Positions 34,201 to 42,959 of a stretch of DNA of 64,000 nucleotides are shown in pieces. This stretch comes from JABDMH01 sp965223165. Its GTDB lineage: Bacteria; Bacteroidota; Bacteroidia; Chitinophagales; Saprospiraceae. The notes under the pieces were generated by a model. It saw only the letters and a list, made by a program, of their open reading frames with translations, was not told the DNA's origin and did not search any database. Both the position numbers and the translations under genes were made by a program. Within the stretch, counting starts at the first letter, position 1; every line of letters starts with the position of its first letter. The stretch covers positions 186,001-250,000 of the forward strand of contig CBDCVQ010000007.1 of the NCBI GenBank assembly GCA_965223165.1, given 5' to 3'.

Positions 34201-35871
34201 CTAATCTACACCCAATAGCACGATGTCGTAGGGGCTGGACAACACAGCCATACCCCCGTCGATGGTCACCTGCTGATCCGAATAGTGATCTGTGACGGTC
34301 ATACCATCGGCAAAGACGTCGCCGACCGGGATTTCTTTTCTCCCTTCAGGCTGATCGAGACCCACCACGACTCCCTCTCCTGAAGGCATCGAACGTTGAA
34401 ATACATAGGGCGATGTCTGAAGCATCAGATGACTGCCTGCTCCGACCGCCAGCTGCTTCGCCCGAAAACTGCCTAGTTTGCGCCAGTGCAGCAGCAGATC
34501 CGATACCGTGCCTTCTTCCACATCATTCCAATTCATGTTGGATCGTAGGGTGGCATCTCCCTCCGTACCCGGCACCTGGAGGGTTCTGGCGGTCTCGTCT
34601 CCGTAGTAGATCTGAGCCGCACCCGGTGAAAGCAATAGCTTGGTGCCAGCCTCGAATGTCTTCACGCGTCCCCCGTCAAATGGGCTGCCATCATCATGGG
34701 AGGACAAGTAATTCAACACACTTAGATCTTTCATCTCCTGCGACTGCAAGAGATCCGAATACTTGCTAAAGATGGACTCATAGTCCTTCTCGGCATCGTA
34801 CTTAAACTCAAAGTTGATCAAGCTCTCATAGCCATAGTTGAAGAAGTCCACCTTTCGGTCACCATAGTCATAGAGCCGCTTGCCACTGATGCCATACCCA
34901 TACACCTCCCCTACCATGTAAAATTCGAGGTCATCCAGCTTGGTCGTTGCATGCTCTTCCTTCCACAATCGCAGGGCCCGGTCACATTCCTTCTTCAAGA
35001 TAGACCAAACAAATGCTTCGGTATGTTTGGTCGTGTCCACCCGAAAGCCATCAATGCCATATTTTCTAACCCAGTCGACCAACCATTTTATGATGTAGTG
35101 ATGCGGATAGCGGGGATACCCCGTGCGTGCAAAATAGCGTTCAAGCGAGGCGGTTTCGCGATCGTATCTTCCTTCCTTTCGCCACTTTTTGGCCAGCATG
35201 GCTGGTAGCTTGACCGGGGTAGTTGATTCGGTTCGGATGTCAGGAAGATTGTCGACCAGGGCACAGGTCACAGTCGTCTCGTAATCCGTGAAACCACATT
35301 TGGGACCTACCCGGACCCACTCGTCTGGCCACTGACTGTCGAGTGGCGTTACCGGGCCCGTATGATTTACGACAGCGTCCAGTAGTACCCGGATTCCATG
35401 CTGATGTGCGGTGCGCACCATTTCGGCCAAGTCCTCCTCTGTCCCAAAATTGGGATCCAGACTCGTCCAGTCACGCGTCCAGTAGCCATGATAGGCATAG
35501 GTCTTGCCGGTGCCTTCGTCCGTATGGCTCGTGATCTGCTCAAAGACAGGCGTCATCCAGATGGCCGTAACCCCTAGGGCATCAAAATAGCCTTCTTCAA
35601 TCTTGGCCGTCACACCCTTGATGTCTCCCCCTTCAAAGCTGCGCAAGACCGCCCCGTCAGGCTTCCGGTCAAATTGCAGATCATTGGTCGGATCACCGTT
35701 GTAAAAACGATCGGTCAGCAGGAAGTAGATCGTAGCATTCTTCCAAAAGTCACTGACCGGTTTAGATCGATACGTGACGTCTGACGGTGCTTGGCCAGAT
35801 CGCTTGCTGGTCGCGGGGCAGCCGAAAAGAAAAAAACTTAGCCACAGGAGCCATAGGGTGGATTTCTGCAT
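34201..35871 (-). CDS. GH13 alpha-amylase-family lipoprotein
   Basis: The signal peptide MQKSTLWLLWLSFFLFGC ends in a lipobox, so the enzyme is probably lipid-anchored. The GH13 barrel shows DAVVNHTG (region I), GFRVDTTKH with nucleophile Asp near 279, VGEVYGYG with acid/base Glu near 322, and LSSHDD with the transition-state Asp. An extra cysteine-bearing insertion (CGFTDYETTVTCALV) and a C-terminal beta domain complete the 556 aa. It should hydrolyse alpha-1,4-glucans or maltodextrins. It is monocistronic and convergent with the structured repeat. Confidence 0.92.
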   Translation of the reverse strand: MQKSTLWLLWLSFFLFGCPATSKRSGQAPSDVTYRSKPVSDFWKNATIYFLLTDRFYNGDPTNDLQFDRKPDGAVLRSFEGGDIKGVTAKIEEGYFDALGVTAIWMTPVFEQITSHTDEGTGKTYAYHGYWTRDWTSLDPNFGTEEDLAEMVRTAHQHGIRVLLDAVVNHTGPVTPLDSQWPDEWVRVGPKCGFTDYETTVTCALVDNLPDIRTESTTPVKLPAMLAKKWRKEGRYDRETASLERYFARTGYPRYPHHYIIKWLVDWVRKYGIDGFRVDTTKHTEAFVWSILKKECDRALRLWKEEHATTKLDDLEFYMVGEVYGYGISGKRLYDYGDRKVDFFNYGYESLINFEFKYDAEKDYESIFSKYSDLLQSQEMKDLSVLNYLSSHDDGSPFDGGRVKTFEAGTKLLLSPGAAQIYYGDETARTLQVPGTEGDATLRSNMNWNDVEEGTVSDLLLHWRKLGSFRAKQLAVGAGSHLMLQTSPYVFQRSMPSGEGVVVGLDQPEGRKEIPVGDVFADGMTVTDHYSDQQVTIDGGMAVLSSPYDIVLLGVD

Positions 35872-35991
35872 ATCTCGGGACATTGACAACTACTAAAGTA
35901 GTGTAATTGCAGTGGATGTTGCCCTCGAGACCATGTCTGGAGCTATGTTTTCAGGCACTTGGCCATCTCCTGCCGGCTCTTTCCCCCGTAC

Positions 35992-36900
35992 TCAGTTGGA
36001 TGCTATGACTGGCTTCATCAGTTCTTTCACCCCTTCATAGTAGTGTATCACCGCCTCCAGCGACTCCAACGATTGATCCGGAAAGACCATGGGCACAATA
36101 AATCGTGCATTGAGCATATGGACCTCGCCATCTTTGACCAAGACTTCAATCGGTAGAAAGCTCATGTTGGCGGGTAGCTCCGCCGGCAACAGGCGGGCAA
36201 TCTCAGGATCTTCACCCGGCCGGAGGCCCACCCCGTAGAGTTTCATCTTTTGTTCTGGCATTTCGAGGTTGTACAGGTTGTCCACATGGGGTTGTAGCAT
36301 TTTGAAATTGGAGTCAATGGTGGTCACCGCCTCCTCGTAGCTATCAAATGTCGTTAGCACCTCACTCTTATCCGTGCTCGCACCCCCTTCCGGCACCTCG
36401 TACTGCTGCAGCTCGGCAGCCGACTTTCCTTGTGTCGAGCCAAAACCAGTCTCTACCAGCGTGCCTACGGAGCTGCCGATTTGAGAAAGCTTTCCGGACA
36501 TGGCCATGTAACGTGTGTACTCTACCTTGAAAAACTCGTCTTGGAAGATGGCATTACCCCAGTACTCCGGATTGGGATAACTTACCTCGACCTTATCCCC
36601 TTTGTCTGCCAGGATCAGGCGCCAAGCCGAGGTGATCCCTGTAAATCCACCCACTTGCTTGGCAGCATTGCGCAGATCCGGAGAGGTCACCGCCATCACC
36701 GTAATGTGAGGAGCATAGGCGGGTGTGTACGATCCAATCATCTTAAAACTGTAGTCCTCCAGCACTTGCTGGATCCTTTGCTGTACTGTCTCCCGATCTT
36801 CTGTACTCTCAGCGCATAGTAGATATGGCTGAATGGATTGTGCAACTGTCATGTTTATGGCCATACTGATTAGGGCGATCATAGTACCATATGGTTTCAT
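35992..36900 (-). CDS. Uncharacterised exported protein
   Basis: The 302-aa protein has a signal peptide (IALISMAINMTVAQ). A mixed alpha/beta region follows (ETVQQRIQQVLEDYSFKMIG, ITVMAVTSPDLRNAAKQVGG) that recalls DUF302-like folds, with later segments WRLILADKGDKVEVSYPNPE and MSFLPIEVLVKDGEVHML. No catalytic motif or membrane segment is visible. It is probably periplasmic; the function is unknown. Confidence 0.65.
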   Translation of the reverse strand: MKPYGTMIALISMAINMTVAQSIQPYLLCAESTEDRETVQQRIQQVLEDYSFKMIGSYTPAYAPHITVMAVTSPDLRNAAKQVGGFTGITSAWRLILADKGDKVEVSYPNPEYWGNAIFQDEFFKVEYTRYMAMSGKLSQIGSSVGTLVETGFGSTQGKSAAELQQYEVPEGGASTDKSEVLTTFDSYEEAVTTIDSNFKMLQPHVDNLYNLEMPEQKMKLYGVGLRPGEDPEIARLLPAELPANMSFLPIEVLVKDGEVHMLNARFIVPMVFPDQSLESLEAVIHYYEGVKELMKPVIASN

Positions 36901-37029
36901 GACGTACCATTTTAGTTGAGCAAACTTTTTCTATGGAATAAGATAGCTCTTTTTTGAGGGCTCCACAATTCTAGCGATAGCCTTACGGCTGCCGTATGGG
37001 GCTCAGCGGGTCTCGCAGGAGAGCTCGAT

Positions 37030-38898
37030 TTAGTTAGCGAGTACTTCCAGATTTCGGCTGGGGGAGGTGATATTCAGCTCTTCACCCATGTATACGATAC
37101 GGTCTCCCTCCTCCACCTGGACAGACTTGAAATCTGCCGGCAGGATTTCCAAGGATTGGTCTTTTTTTCGCAGAAAGAGAGGCACAGACGTGTGCGGTTT
37201 GCAGAAGATCAAGAGAATTTCCTCCATATGCTGCTTGGACTTCACCGGCAGTTCGTGGATGCTGGGATTGTCCCGAGCCAGTTCACTCAGGTTGATAAAG
37301 TCCACCCAGGGTGAAAATGCTGCGACCCTGGGATGTTGCTCGACTGGTAGCTTTATCTCGTCTGCCGAGAGCAAGCGGAAGGTGCCATTTTCGCCGTACT
37401 CACTCTCAAATTGCTCCACGGCAAATTGATTCACCTGTTGGCTACTGGTCAGCGCCAATATGAATCCTATATCCAGCAGGTCCATATTGTTGACCAGATC
37501 ACCTTCAAAGATGTTGGCCACCGTGGCGTGCAAGCCCATTTCTTGTGCCTTGCTGACGCTGTCTTGGTTTTGATCCACCAATTCCACGTGCCGACCGTTT
37601 TCCTGGAGAAAAGCGGCAAGCAGTCTGGCGGCAGCGTTAGCACCAACGATCAGTATCCCATCGGAAGACTTCAGCGTGACCCCGAGTCGCTGCGCGACAA
37701 ATCTGGCCGTGGTGGCATTGAGAAGTACGGTGCCGAGCACGATCATAAAGACCAAGGGCGTCAAATATTCCGATCCCGGCACGGATCGCTCCAGCAGCTG
37801 AATACCGAAGAGGGACGCCACACCCGCAGCCACGATGCCTCGTGGACCGACCCAACTGACAAATAGTTTTTCGCGCCTGGCCAATTCCGTGCCTGTGCTG
37901 GCAAAGACCCCCAGCGGACGCAACAAGAGGATGATCAGCAAAAACAGCATCAGACAACGAGTGTCCAACAGCAAAAGCAAATGCTCCATCTCAATATTGG
38001 CCGACAGTAGAATAAATAGGATGGATATCAGCAGGATGCTCAGCGATTCTTTGAAAGATAAGATTTCGTTGATGCGGGGCACATCGATGTTGGCCATCGT
38101 CATGCCCATCACCACGACCGCCAGTAGTCCGGATTCCTTGGCCAGTAGGTCAGCCAGGCCAAATACCAGCAACACCATGGCTAGCGTGAATACATTGAGG
38201 AGATAGTGAGGGATCTGTCTCTGGACGATGAGAAACTTAAGGAAGAAGGCCGATGCCATGCCAAGTGCTGTGCCAATGGTGACGATCTGGGCAAATTGTA
38301 TCAGGGTGTGCTCGGTATTGCCCGGCTGAAAGCCACCCAGCAGGATGAAATCGAAGACCAATACAGCGACCAGGGCTCCGATGGGATCGATCAGGATCCC
38401 TTCCCACTTGAGCACGGTACTGACTGTCTTCTTGAGCGGGAGGTTGCGCAAGATGGGCGCGATGACTGTCGGTCCGGTCACGATCACCAACGCGCCAAAC
38501 AAAAAAGAGATATCCCACGGTAGCCCCATAATGAAGTGCGCTCCCACGCCCGCACCCACAAAGGTGATCAGAGAGCCTATGGTGATCAGACGAAGGATGG
38601 CTGGCCCCACATCCCTGATCTCTCGCAGCTTAAGGGTCAACCCACCCTCAAAAAGGATCACACCGATGGACAGGGCCACAAAGTAAAAGAGCAGGGATCC
38701 AGGTGGAAACAGACCCCTGGCGGTCTCATCACTGTAAATCGGTTCGAGCAGCTTGCTACCGTCCTCCGTGACCAGGGTCGACAGCGGTCCAACCATGAGT
38801 CCTATCAGGATGAGTGGAAGGATGGCTGGTACTCGGGTTTTCCAAGAGACCCATTGGGCAATAATGCCCAAGACGATAATACCAGCTAGCTCCAGCAC
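37030..38898 (-). CDS. Monovalent cation:proton antiporter (CPA1/NhaP-type) with RCK domains
   Basis: About 12 membrane helices fill residues 1-395 (LPLILIGLMVGPLS, GVILFEGGLTLKLRE, VTGPTVIAPILRNL, SWVGPRGIVAAGVASLF). The TGPT and GPRG motifs are those of CPA antiporters. A TrkA-N/RCK-type Rossmann domain follows (DGILIVGANAAARLLAAFLQ) and then an RCK_C part (FLRKKDQSLEILPADF). It should exchange Na+ or K+ for H+ with gating by nucleotide or ion binding. Only 9 bp separate it from the upstream SulP gene, so the two form an operon. Confidence 0.9.
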   Translation of the reverse strand: MLELAGIIVLGIIAQWVSWKTRVPAILPLILIGLMVGPLSTLVTEDGSKLLEPIYSDETARGLFPPGSLLFYFVALSIGVILFEGGLTLKLREIRDVGPAILRLITIGSLITFVGAGVGAHFIMGLPWDISFLFGALVIVTGPTVIAPILRNLPLKKTVSTVLKWEGILIDPIGALVAVLVFDFILLGGFQPGNTEHTLIQFAQIVTIGTALGMASAFFLKFLIVQRQIPHYLLNVFTLAMVLLVFGLADLLAKESGLLAVVVMGMTMANIDVPRINEILSFKESLSILLISILFILLSANIEMEHLLLLLDTRCLMLFLLIILLLRPLGVFASTGTELARREKLFVSWVGPRGIVAAGVASLFGIQLLERSVPGSEYLTPLVFMIVLGTVLLNATTARFVAQRLGVTLKSSDGILIVGANAAARLLAAFLQENGRHVELVDQNQDSVSKAQEMGLHATVANIFEGDLVNNMDLLDIGFILALTSSQQVNQFAVEQFESEYGENGTFRLLSADEIKLPVEQHPRVAAFSPWVDFINLSELARDNPSIHELPVKSKQHMEEILLIFCKPHTSVPLFLRKKDQSLEILPADFKSVQVEEGDRIVYMGEELNITSPSRNLEVLAN

Positions 38899-38907
38899 AT
38901 GACAAAG

Positions 38908-40839
38908 TTAAGACGATTCAGATACCGACTCGACGTTATCCTTGGCTTGATCCGAACTATTTTGCCCGTTTTGGCGCTCCACATTCTCTTTGATCCACTT
39001 GACGCAGCTGACAAAGCGGTCAAAAACGTGCTCATCGGGCACGAGATCTCCAATGATCCGGATCCGCCGCATCAAGAAATCTGGTTGTGGCTTGACCCCG
39101 ACCAACAATGGCGTGATATCCTTGGCCTCCAGATCAATGAGTACATCCTCCAAAGTGAAGAGCCCCGATTGATCGATGTATGGCACCCGATTCATCCGAA
39201 TGATCACATGCGTGGCGCTGACAGGAATCTGCGTCATGAGATCTTGAAAATCACTGGTAAATCCAAAGAAGAGAGGTCCATTGAGGTGCTTGATGTAGAC
39301 GCTATTGCTGTATTCTTCGGGAAGTAGACTCTCATCTGACCAGTACTGGCTAGACTCCGTGAGTTCTTTCAGCTTCTTGATTTCGGCCTCCTTGGAGGTA
39401 TTATCCGCCATTTTTTTCATGAAGATGATGGCTGCTACGACCAGACCGATACCGACCGCATAGACCAAGTTCCAGAATACGGAGAGTACCAATACGATCA
39501 TCATGACGATGATCTCTTCTCGAGGCATGCGAGGTAGTGCCCGAAGTCCTTTGTAGTCCATCACACCGATGCCCACCGTAATCAAGATACCTGCCAATAC
39601 GGCTGCTGGAATCTGCGAGGCAATGGGACCTAGCGCCAGAAGCATCATCAGGAGCAATACGCCGGCGATCATTCCCGATAGCCGCGTCTTGCCACCGGCT
39701 TGGATGTTGACGACGGTGCGGATGGTCGCACCGGCACCTGGGATTCCACCGAATAGGGCTGCAATCCCATTACCGATCCCCTGTCCTATGAGTTCTTGAT
39801 TGGGACGATGCTTCGTCTTGGTCATATTGTCGGCCACGATCGACGTCAACAAGGAGTCTATGGCACCCAGCAACGCCAGGGAGAACGCCGTCACAATAAA
39901 GGGATACACCGCCGTCAGACTGAAGCTCGTAAAAATCTCCAGCCGTAGCGTAGGGAAGCCCGCGGGAATCTTGGGGATGGGCTGATAGTTAATGATCCCT
40001 TGACCCTGCAGAGCGTATGCCACCCCTGACACGACCAACAGGGATACCAGGGTACTCGGTACTGCCTTTGTGATCCGTTTGAATCCGTAGATGATAAAGA
40101 TCGTACAGAGGGCCAGGATAAACTCGACCCAATCGATATTGCTAATGGCTCTGCCCAGCGTCCTTAGCGCACCGACTACGCCTGAGGCGTAATTGGCAGC
40201 CAGCGTGGTCGCCTCCAGGGCGATCTCATCTTGACCCACCTGTCGGGCCCGCCTTATCGTCTCTTCAAATACCTCCAGTACCAAAATTCCTTCTCCTGCC
40301 TCATCCTTTAGGATCTTATCCAGCAACACCTCCTCGGCCTGCGGCTTGAATCGCTCGACCAAGGCCTGATCCGCTTTGGGATAATAACCAAGTACCGGCA
40401 GCAACTGGGTGACAATGATAATCACCCCAATCGCGGTCATAAATCCGGACACCACGGGATAAGGTATGTACCGAATGTACTTACCCACTCCGACCAATCC
40501 CAAGGCGATCAGTATGATGCCTGCAAGCAAGAAAACCATCAGAATGGTCGGCAACGCCTGTTGGACATCACCATTACTTTGGGCGATGATACTCGCAATG
40601 ATCACCATACTCACCGCCGTCATGGGAGCGGTCGGGCCTGAGATCTGGGTGTTGGTACCGCCAAAAAGGGCAGCAAAGAAGGCAATGAATATAGCCCCGT
40701 AGAGTCCGGCTTCAGGCCCCAATCCAGAACTGAGTCCAAAGGCAAGGGCTAGTGGCAGGGCTACGATGCCCGCCGTTAATCCACCAAAAAAATCTCCTCT
40801 GAGGTTGGAAAAAAGTGCAGGTCTGTCTTTACTGGCCAT
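38908..40839 (-). CDS. SulP-family anion transporter with STAS domain
   Basis: The 643-aa protein has the SulP membrane core (GDFFGGLTAGIVALPLALAF, GPTAPMTAVSMVII, GYYPKADQ, QELIGQGIGNGIAALFGGIPG) and a cytoplasmic STAS domain (about 500-610: VYIKHLNGPLFFGFTSDFQD, YIDQSGLFTLEDVLIDLE). SulP members move sulfate, bicarbonate or other anions; BicA-type Na+/bicarbonate transport is one option. Operon linkage to a cation:proton antiporter would suit sodium-coupled bicarbonate or sulfate uptake, which is inference. Confidence 0.92.
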   Translation of the reverse strand: MASKDRPALFSNLRGDFFGGLTAGIVALPLALAFGLSSGLGPEAGLYGAIFIAFFAALFGGTNTQISGPTAPMTAVSMVIIASIIAQSNGDVQQALPTILMVFLLAGIILIALGLVGVGKYIRYIPYPVVSGFMTAIGVIIIVTQLLPVLGYYPKADQALVERFKPQAEEVLLDKILKDEAGEGILVLEVFEETIRRARQVGQDEIALEATTLAANYASGVVGALRTLGRAISNIDWVEFILALCTIFIIYGFKRITKAVPSTLVSLLVVSGVAYALQGQGIINYQPIPKIPAGFPTLRLEIFTSFSLTAVYPFIVTAFSLALLGAIDSLLTSIVADNMTKTKHRPNQELIGQGIGNGIAALFGGIPGAGATIRTVVNIQAGGKTRLSGMIAGVLLLMMLLALGPIASQIPAAVLAGILITVGIGVMDYKGLRALPRMPREEIIVMMIVLVLSVFWNLVYAVGIGLVVAAIIFMKKMADNTSKEAEIKKLKELTESSQYWSDESLLPEEYSNSVYIKHLNGPLFFGFTSDFQDLMTQIPVSATHVIIRMNRVPYIDQSGLFTLEDVLIDLEAKDITPLLVGVKPQPDFLMRRIRIIGDLVPDEHVFDRFVSCVKWIKENVERQNGQNSSDQAKDNVESVSESS

Positions 40840-40930
40840 CTCGATGTTTTGATTAAGGTGACCGGGCTATCCAAGCAAATAAGGTTCTCCTAGCCCAGTA
40901 TCATTCTTTTTGAAAGCTCTCGAATATATA

Positions 40931-40981
40931 AACTATATCAATTAATAGCAATACTATCACCATATATAGTTAATATTTCAT
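40931..40981. promoter_or_regulatory. Inverted repeat between sulP and the TetR gene
   Basis: AACTATAT (40931-40938) and ATATAGTT (40974-40981) are inverted around a 35-bp AT-rich spacer in the divergent intergenic region. They are a candidate operator or promoter element for either gene. Confidence 0.35.
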
Positions 40982-41043
40982 GAAGACACCTCTCTACTCA
41001 TGCCGATTTCATACATTTAACTACGCAAAGTGGATCGGTAGGC

Positions 41044-41736
41044 ATGGCAATTGACATAAGGGTCCGGCTGAACGAGGGTCTCTATATCAAGGATCCGCAA
41101 GAGACCAAACTCGGTCAAAAAATCATTCGACATAGCATTTTGCTGATTGATGAGATCGGCTTCGAGAGCTTCAATTTTAAAAAGCTGGCCATCCGCATCC
41201 AATCGACCGAGGCTTCCATCTACCGATATTTTGAAAACAAGCATCTCCTGCTCATCTACCTGGTGTCCTGGTACTGGGAATGGGTGAGCTATTTGATCAC
41301 GGTCAACACGATGAACATTGAAGATCCTTGTAGAAAGCTCAAAATCGTCATCGAGACCCTGGTCTATGCCTCGGTCGATGATCCCGCGATCGAATACATC
41401 AATGAGAGCGTACTCCATCGCATCGTGATAGCCGAGGGACACAAGGCCTACCACACCAAGGCGGTGGATGATGAAAATCGAGAGGGCTTTTTTGCCAACT
41501 ACAAGAGCCTGACCGAAAAGGTAGCATCTGTTGTCTTGGAGGTGAAACCCGACTTTCCCTACTCACATGCACTGGCAAGTACCTTGTTTGAAATGGCCAA
41601 CAACCATATCTACTTTGCGCAGCACTTGCCCCGGCTCACCGATGTCAGCGTGCAGGGCGAAGATTTTCATGAAGTGGAAGAAATGCTCGAGTACTTCGCT
41701 TTTTCCCTGCTCAAGGTAAACGGCCGCAGCAGCTGA
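41044..41736 (+). CDS. TetR/AcrR-family transcriptional regulator
   Basis: The 230-aa regulator has the N-terminal TetR HTH (IIRHSILLIDEIGFESFNFK ... IQSTEASIYRYFENKHLLL) and a helical ligand-binding region. The divergent position relative to sulP and its antiporter partner suggests it controls that operon or itself. The recognition helix reads STEASIYRYF, in line with the family. The ligand is unknown. Confidence 0.88.
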   Translation: MAIDIRVRLNEGLYIKDPQETKLGQKIIRHSILLIDEIGFESFNFKKLAIRIQSTEASIYRYFENKHLLLIYLVSWYWEWVSYLITVNTMNIEDPCRKLKIVIETLVYASVDDPAIEYINESVLHRIVIAEGHKAYHTKAVDDENREGFFANYKSLTEKVASVVLEVKPDFPYSHALASTLFEMANNHIYFAQHLPRLTDVSVQGEDFHEVEEMLEYFAFSLLKVNGRSS

Positions 41737-41750
41737 TCGGCGGAGCTAGA

Positions 41751-42878
41751 TCATTGCAAGGCAGACAGATACTGATCAATAAGTGCCATGCTATGAGCCA
41801 CCACCGGACCAGAGAGCTTGGCCAGCTGTATTTTTGCATTTTCAAATTGTCGTACAATCGGATCGGCCGAGGATCCCGGTTCCCACAACTGATACATCAC
41901 TTGGGCACGGTTAAGCGAGGCAAAGGCATATGCTTCTTGCTGCCATGGATAGAAATCCACCATGTCGTCCGCCTGGTCAAATAGCTGGTTGGCCACCGTA
42001 TAATCACCAAGAGCCTGCTCTAAATGATCTAAGCCCATCGCTTCATCCCCTTGCTCCTTGCGCTCGATGGCCAGATCGATCAAAGCGTGACCCCATTGCG
42101 CATAATTCTGGCCGGAGGGTTGCACTTGATAGCCCTGGATCGACGCTTGGGTCAGCTGCTCCAGTTTGCTCAGCTGGAGATATACCGAGATGCTGTCGTC
42201 GAATGCGTAGCCACAATCCGTCGAATCTACATGAAGGTTCCCCGCTACAAAGTCCGCCGCATCGACAGGACAGGTCAGCAATTGCCACATCGGCATACTC
42301 GGCAGATGGTCCTGAATAAAGATCGTCGGCTCCACCAAGAAGTATCGATCCGATTCGTCACCCGGTGGCATGCCGGCACCCCACGTCGCATCGAGCAGAT
42401 ACCAGGCGCTGTCTACCCTGACGGCATTCCAGGTATGATCGGGCTCATCACCCAACGCCGTTTTCTCCTCAGTCAGCGTGTATCCCGAAACCACCGATGC
42501 AGCAATGCCCAGGTGGCCACACATCTCCTCAAATAGTTTGGCGTAGCCCCAGCATACGGCCTGACCCCGGCGCAGCACATCCTGTCCGCTCTGATTGATG
42601 CGTCGTCGATCCTCCCGGTAGGCTTCTTGATCGTAGGAGATGTGATACACGAGAAATTGATAGATCGCGCGCACCCGCTCCAGCTCCGTTCTACTGATCG
42701 CGGTGACCTCGCGTGCCAGCAATGCTACATCGCTGTGATCCAAGCGGATCTGTCGAACATGGGCATCCACGGCAGCATAGTTCTGCGCCTGCACCGTCGC
42801 CAGGGTACCTAAGATGCCAAGGCCGATACAAAATGTCGATATCGCCGAGCCCACCCACATGCCTCTAAGGTAGGTCAA
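41751..42878 (-). CDS. Exported transglutaminase-like cysteine protease-fold protein
   Basis: After a signal peptide (ISTFCIGLGILGTLATVQAQ) the protein carries a transglutaminase core with the triad Cys109 (GQAVCWGYA), His148 (DHTWNAV) and Asp163 (LLDATWG). It ends in an ~180-residue helical part with TPR-like helices (YAQWGHALIDLAIERKEQGD, LNRAQVMYQLWE). Proteins with this core are peptidases or cross-linking enzymes acting in the periplasm or at the surface. The C-terminal helices suggest a protein partner. Confidence 0.82.
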   Translation of the reverse strand: MTYLRGMWVGSAISTFCIGLGILGTLATVQAQNYAAVDAHVRQIRLDHSDVALLAREVTAISRTELERVRAIYQFLVYHISYDQEAYREDRRRINQSGQDVLRRGQAVCWGYAKLFEEMCGHLGIAASVVSGYTLTEEKTALGDEPDHTWNAVRVDSAWYLLDATWGAGMPPGDESDRYFLVEPTIFIQDHLPSMPMWQLLTCPVDAADFVAGNLHVDSTDCGYAFDDSISVYLQLSKLEQLTQASIQGYQVQPSGQNYAQWGHALIDLAIERKEQGDEAMGLDHLEQALGDYTVANQLFDQADDMVDFYPWQQEAYAFASLNRAQVMYQLWEPGSSADPIVRQFENAKIQLAKLSGPVVAHSMALIDQYLSALQ

Positions 42879-42959
42879 TTAAGCCTGTCGTGCCATCGGT
42901 CGCCTTGGTGTCGATCAGACGGTTGGCCCAGGCGTGTGCCGTGTCATACAAGGTCGCTG

